A stretch of DNA of 64,000 bases from Bacteroidales bacterium (GTDB lineage: Bacteria > Bacteroidota > Bacteroidia > Bacteroidales > UBA932), in NCBI GenBank assembly GCA_017427885.1, contig JAFRRW010000011.1:248001-312000 (forward strand), in the 5' to 3' direction. Below, one piece after another: positions 62,447-64,000 of this stretch. The notes below the pieces were generated by a model that searched no databases, was not told the DNA's origin, and saw only the letters and a program-made list of their open reading frames with translations. Position 1 is the first letter of the stretch. The number at the start of each line of letters is the position of its first letter. The position numbers were made by a program, and so were the translations under genes.

Positions 62447-63319
62447 ATGAGAGGGATATATTTGCTCACGACGGAACATCTTGAAAACTGCCTGTGGTTC
62501 CGGGATGAAGAGGATTTCAAAGTTGGGATGAACTACGTCGCCATACAGGCCGCCTGCAGTACGGAGGTAACTGTGCTCACCTTCATCCTAATGTCCAATC
62601 ACGTCCATTTCTTGTTGAACGGCAGGAAGAAAGACGTGATCGCTTTTGTCAATCAGTTCAAGCGCAGGTATTCCATTTATTACAGACGCAGGTACGGCGT
62701 CAAGGAATTCCTGAGGCACAATGGCCTGGACGTAAGGTTGATCCTTCAGGAAGACGAAGAGATGGAAAGGGCGTTTGCATATGTTCAGATGAACTGTGTG
62801 GCCGCCAATATCTGCGCCCATCCCGGTCAATACCCGTGGGGGACAGGAACCACGTTCTTCAGTCAGCAGGGAACCAGGGGAAAACGCTTGGGAGATTTAT
62901 CGGCCCGTGAACGCGAAAGGCTGATGCACAGTGAATGCAAAGGGCTACCGGAAGAATGGCGGATATGTGAAGAGGGATATGTCAACCCTGAGGAATATGT
63001 GGATGTCAGGACGGTGGAGGCCTGTTTCCGCACGCCCAATCGGATGAATTATTTCCTCAACAACTCCTCAAAGGCCAAGAAACGGATAGAAATGGCGGAT
63101 GACAACCTTCCGGCATTCCGGGACCAGACCATCCTCGCCTCCTTGCCGGACCTGTGCCGGAGCCTGTTCCAGAAAAGGTCTTTCGACCTCCTGCAGGCCG
63201 ATGAACAAGCCGAACTTGCCCGACAGATCCGTTTCCGTTTCAGTGCCGATCCCAATCAAATCGCCCGTGTTTGCGGAATATCATACCCGGAAGCCGCCCG
63301 GTTGCTTGACAGTATCTAG
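62447..63319 (+). CDS. REP-associated tyrosine transposase (RAYT, IS200/IS605-like Y1 family)
   Basis: 290 residues from ATG 62447 (MRGIYLLTTEHLENCLWFRD). The HUH motif is TFILMSNHVHFLLNGRKK (His52, His54) and the catalytic tyrosine is in ERAFAYVQMNCVAANICAHP (about Tyr112), giving a complete Y1 active site. The C-terminal ~90 residues include a helix-turn-helix-like segment DPNQIARVCGISYPEAARLL, probably for DNA recognition. No inverted-repeat insertion-sequence ends or direct target duplications are seen; instead the gene is directly followed by REP-like repeats, which is how RAYTs differ from ordinary IS200 transposases. It appears intact. Confidence 0.88.
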   Translation: MRGIYLLTTEHLENCLWFRDEEDFKVGMNYVAIQAACSTEVTVLTFILMSNHVHFLLNGRKKDVIAFVNQFKRRYSIYYRRRYGVKEFLRHNGLDVRLILQEDEEMERAFAYVQMNCVAANICAHPGQYPWGTGTTFFSQQGTRGKRLGDLSARERERLMHSECKGLPEEWRICEEGYVNPEEYVDVRTVEACFRTPNRMNYFLNNSSKAKKRIEMADDNLPAFRDQTILASLPDLCRSLFQKRSFDLLQADEQAELARQIRFRFSADPNQIARVCGISYPEAARLLDSI

Positions 63320-63449
63320 TTTCACCAGGAAAGGTGTTCCAACCAGGTTCGCTGCGGGAGAGGGGCTAACTATGTTTTCTGCCGGAAATGTCCCAACTAT
63401 GTTCGCTCGGGAAAGGGTCAAACGGGGTTCTCTGCGGGAGATGTCCCAA
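63320..63449. repeat. Tandem degenerate ~27-bp units between RAYT and REP copy C
   Basis: Units at about 63320-63342, 63343-63369, 63370-63396, 63397-63422 and 63423-63449. Consensus is CTATGTTCGCTGCGGGAAATGTCCCAA-like: TTC, then CTGCGGGA, then GTCCCAA, with substitutions in each. The last unit runs into REP copy C. The array begins at the RAYT stop codon. Confidence 0.75.
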
Positions 63450-63521
63450 AAATCGTCAGAGTACCCGCAAAAACGACCGATTTTGGGGGAGATGTCCCTA
63501 TTTTCGGGACATCTCCCGCAG
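63432..63521. repeat. 90-bp REP/BIME-like element, copy C, beside the RAYT gene
   Basis: Left half CTGCGGGAGATGTCCCAAAA... to CCCGCA; right half GGGGGAGATGTCCC-TATTTTC-GGGACATCTCCCGC forms a near-perfect hairpin of about 14 pairs. Starting 112 bases after the RAYT stop, it is the natural candidate for the RAYT's own substrate. Confidence 0.88.
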
Positions 63522-63659
63522 TGTGCCAATTAAACAACGTGACGTTCAAGCAGTGAAGCCTTTAAGCAATGTGTAATTTAAGAGTGCGCCTTTTGAACAG
63601 CGCGCCATTTAAGCAACGTGCCTTTTAAACAGTGCGTCGTATTAGGTGCGTGCCGTCAG
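63522..63659. repeat. Eight or nine degenerate 16-bp tandem units
   Basis: Starting right at the end of REP copy C, units of 16 bp (one of 15) follow the pattern (T/C)GTGCCTTTTAAGCA(G/A): 63522, 63538, 63554, 63570 (15 bp), 63585, 63601, 63617, 63633, then a partial unit at 63649-63659. No coding potential. The region 63660-63742 beyond it shows nothing I can name. Confidence 0.7.
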
Positions 63660-63742
63660 AAAAAAGAAAACCGCCGCTGTGTAAAGCGTCGGAAGCATAT
63701 GATGGATTCCCCGGCCCGAGGCCGTAGAAGGATATTTCAGAG

Positions 63743-63816
63743 TAGCGAGAGTGGGGCATGATCCCACGACCTCCGGATTATGAATCCGACGCTCTAACCA
63801 GCTGAGCTACCTCGCC
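63743..63816 (-). tRNA. tRNA-Met (anticodon CAT), probably elongator
   Basis: Acceptor GGCGAGG pairs with TCTCGCT, including two G-U wobbles (positions 1-72 and 7-66). The anticodon stem-loop CGGATTCATAATCCG gives CAT, and the T-arm is GTGGG-ATCATGC-CCCAC. 74 nt with discriminator A; CCA is not encoded. The non-initiator acceptor and the D-arm fit elongator Met; a lysidine-modified Ile tRNA is a less likely alternative. Confidence 0.88.
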
Positions 63817-63956
63817 GTGATGTACCGGGGATTCCGCTCGCTTCGCTTGCGCTATCCTTCCCGCCTGCGGCGGTGGTACATGATTTACAACCTTTTTCGG
63901 CTTCGCCAACTTTTTTTGTCGGAACTCTTATGTGAGTGCAACTCCCATCGCGTTCC

Positions 63957-63983
63957 ACAAAAAAAACCGGGCGCACAGCGCCA
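63957..63983 (-). terminator. Intrinsic terminator of a gene to the right of the window
   Basis: On the minus strand, GGCGC-TGT-GCGCC (63970-63982) is followed by CGGTTTTTTTT. The 63817-63956 stretch between it and tRNA-Met holds a few short GC-rich stems (for example ATGTACC/GGTACAT at 63820-63826 and 63875-63881) but no gene. Confidence 0.65.
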
Positions 63984-64000
63984 GGCTGTAAATTTGTTGA

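Noticed and set aside
62447..63319. RAYT gene considered as a complete IS200/IS605 insertion sequence
   Set aside because: No left-end hairpin or TnpB is seen before the gene, and the flanking palindromes match dispersed REP-like copies rather than element ends.
63320..63659. Tandem repeats after the RAYT gene considered as a CRISPR array
   Set aside because: Units are degenerate and contiguous, with no unique spacers and no cas genes; periods of 27 and 16 bp do not fit.
63794..63976. A 60-codon minus-strand frame at the right edge
   Set aside because: It runs through an intrinsic terminator and into tRNA-Met, so it cannot be a real gene.

Overview
This window is a chromosomal segment of a fairly GC-rich member of the Bacteroidota, most likely the order Bacteroidales. 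It could be an uncultured gut or rumen lineage, or something near Rikenellaceae, but genus is beyond what I can read here. The evidence is: recurrent -7 promoter boxes of the form TAnnTTTG; an F-type ATP synthase operon in the order atpD-C-B-E-F-H-A-G with a long exported N-terminus on subunit a; many signal-peptide and lipoprotein glycan enzymes (two GH92, GH127, GH39, three CE15-like esterases); an S46 dipeptidyl-peptidase; an NVEALA peptide with a 6-bladed propeller lipoprotein; and a FISUMP-like surface protein. No rRNA, CRISPR array or prophage is visible. There are three tRNA genes: Val-GAC, Ala-CGC and Met-CAT.

Layout. 1-4.0 kb: a MacB-like export system (ATPase, two permeases, truncated adaptor), with a 114-bp inverted-repeat cassette between the ATPase and the permeases. 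4.2-11.1 kb: a possible small RNA, then the ATP synthase operon. 11.2-12.6 kb: enolase. 12.7-18.8 kb: a tightly packed six-gene run made of a queuosine-precursor transporter, queF, three tandem CE15-like esterases and a DUF1460 amidase-like protein. A preQ1-I-like aptamer sits directly upstream of it. 18.9-27.8 kb: an eight-gene run with a K+/H+ antiporter, a small alarmone-hydrolase HD protein, a TIGR02172-type kinase, a SpoIIE phosphatase fused to an anti-sigma kinase domain, a STAS protein, a RelA/SpoT synthetase, a Gfo/Idh/MocA oxidoreductase and a PmoA-like lipoprotein. 27.9-33.2 kb: CNNM/CBS protein, tRNA-Val, surface protein, TraX, tRNA-Ala, an H1-like lysine-rich protein and a nuclease. 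33.3-40.4 kb: radA, then a housekeeping operon (mutL, rhomboid, nuclease, Sua5/YrdC, rsmE, phosphoesterase). 40.5-41.8 kb: a visibly AT-rich NVEALA/propeller pair. 41.9-53.4 kb: ispF; a mannose/glycan cluster (mannose-type isomerase, PfkB kinase, DUF1080, GH127, GH92); mannitol-phosphate dehydrogenase with two Stealth proteins; an ECF sigma operon. 53.5-60.6 kb: GH92, S46 peptidase, D-serine ammonia-lyase and a GH39-like enzyme. 60.7-64.0 kb: two base-repair proteins, a REP-associated tyrosine transposase (RAYT) with tandem arrays, and tRNA-Met.

The two most interesting systems are these. First, a RAYT gene is followed by about five degenerate ~27-bp units, then a 90-bp palindromic REP/BIME-like element, then about eight 16-bp units. 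Two more copies of the 90-bp element lie 29-32 kb and 2.7 kb away. Second, an operon joins a complete but split (p)ppGpp synthetase/hydrolase pair to a complete STAS partner-switching module and a small-molecule kinase. The preQ1-like leader in front of the queuosine/esterase run is a third good candidate. All functional assignments come from recognising motifs by eye; no search or folding program was run.
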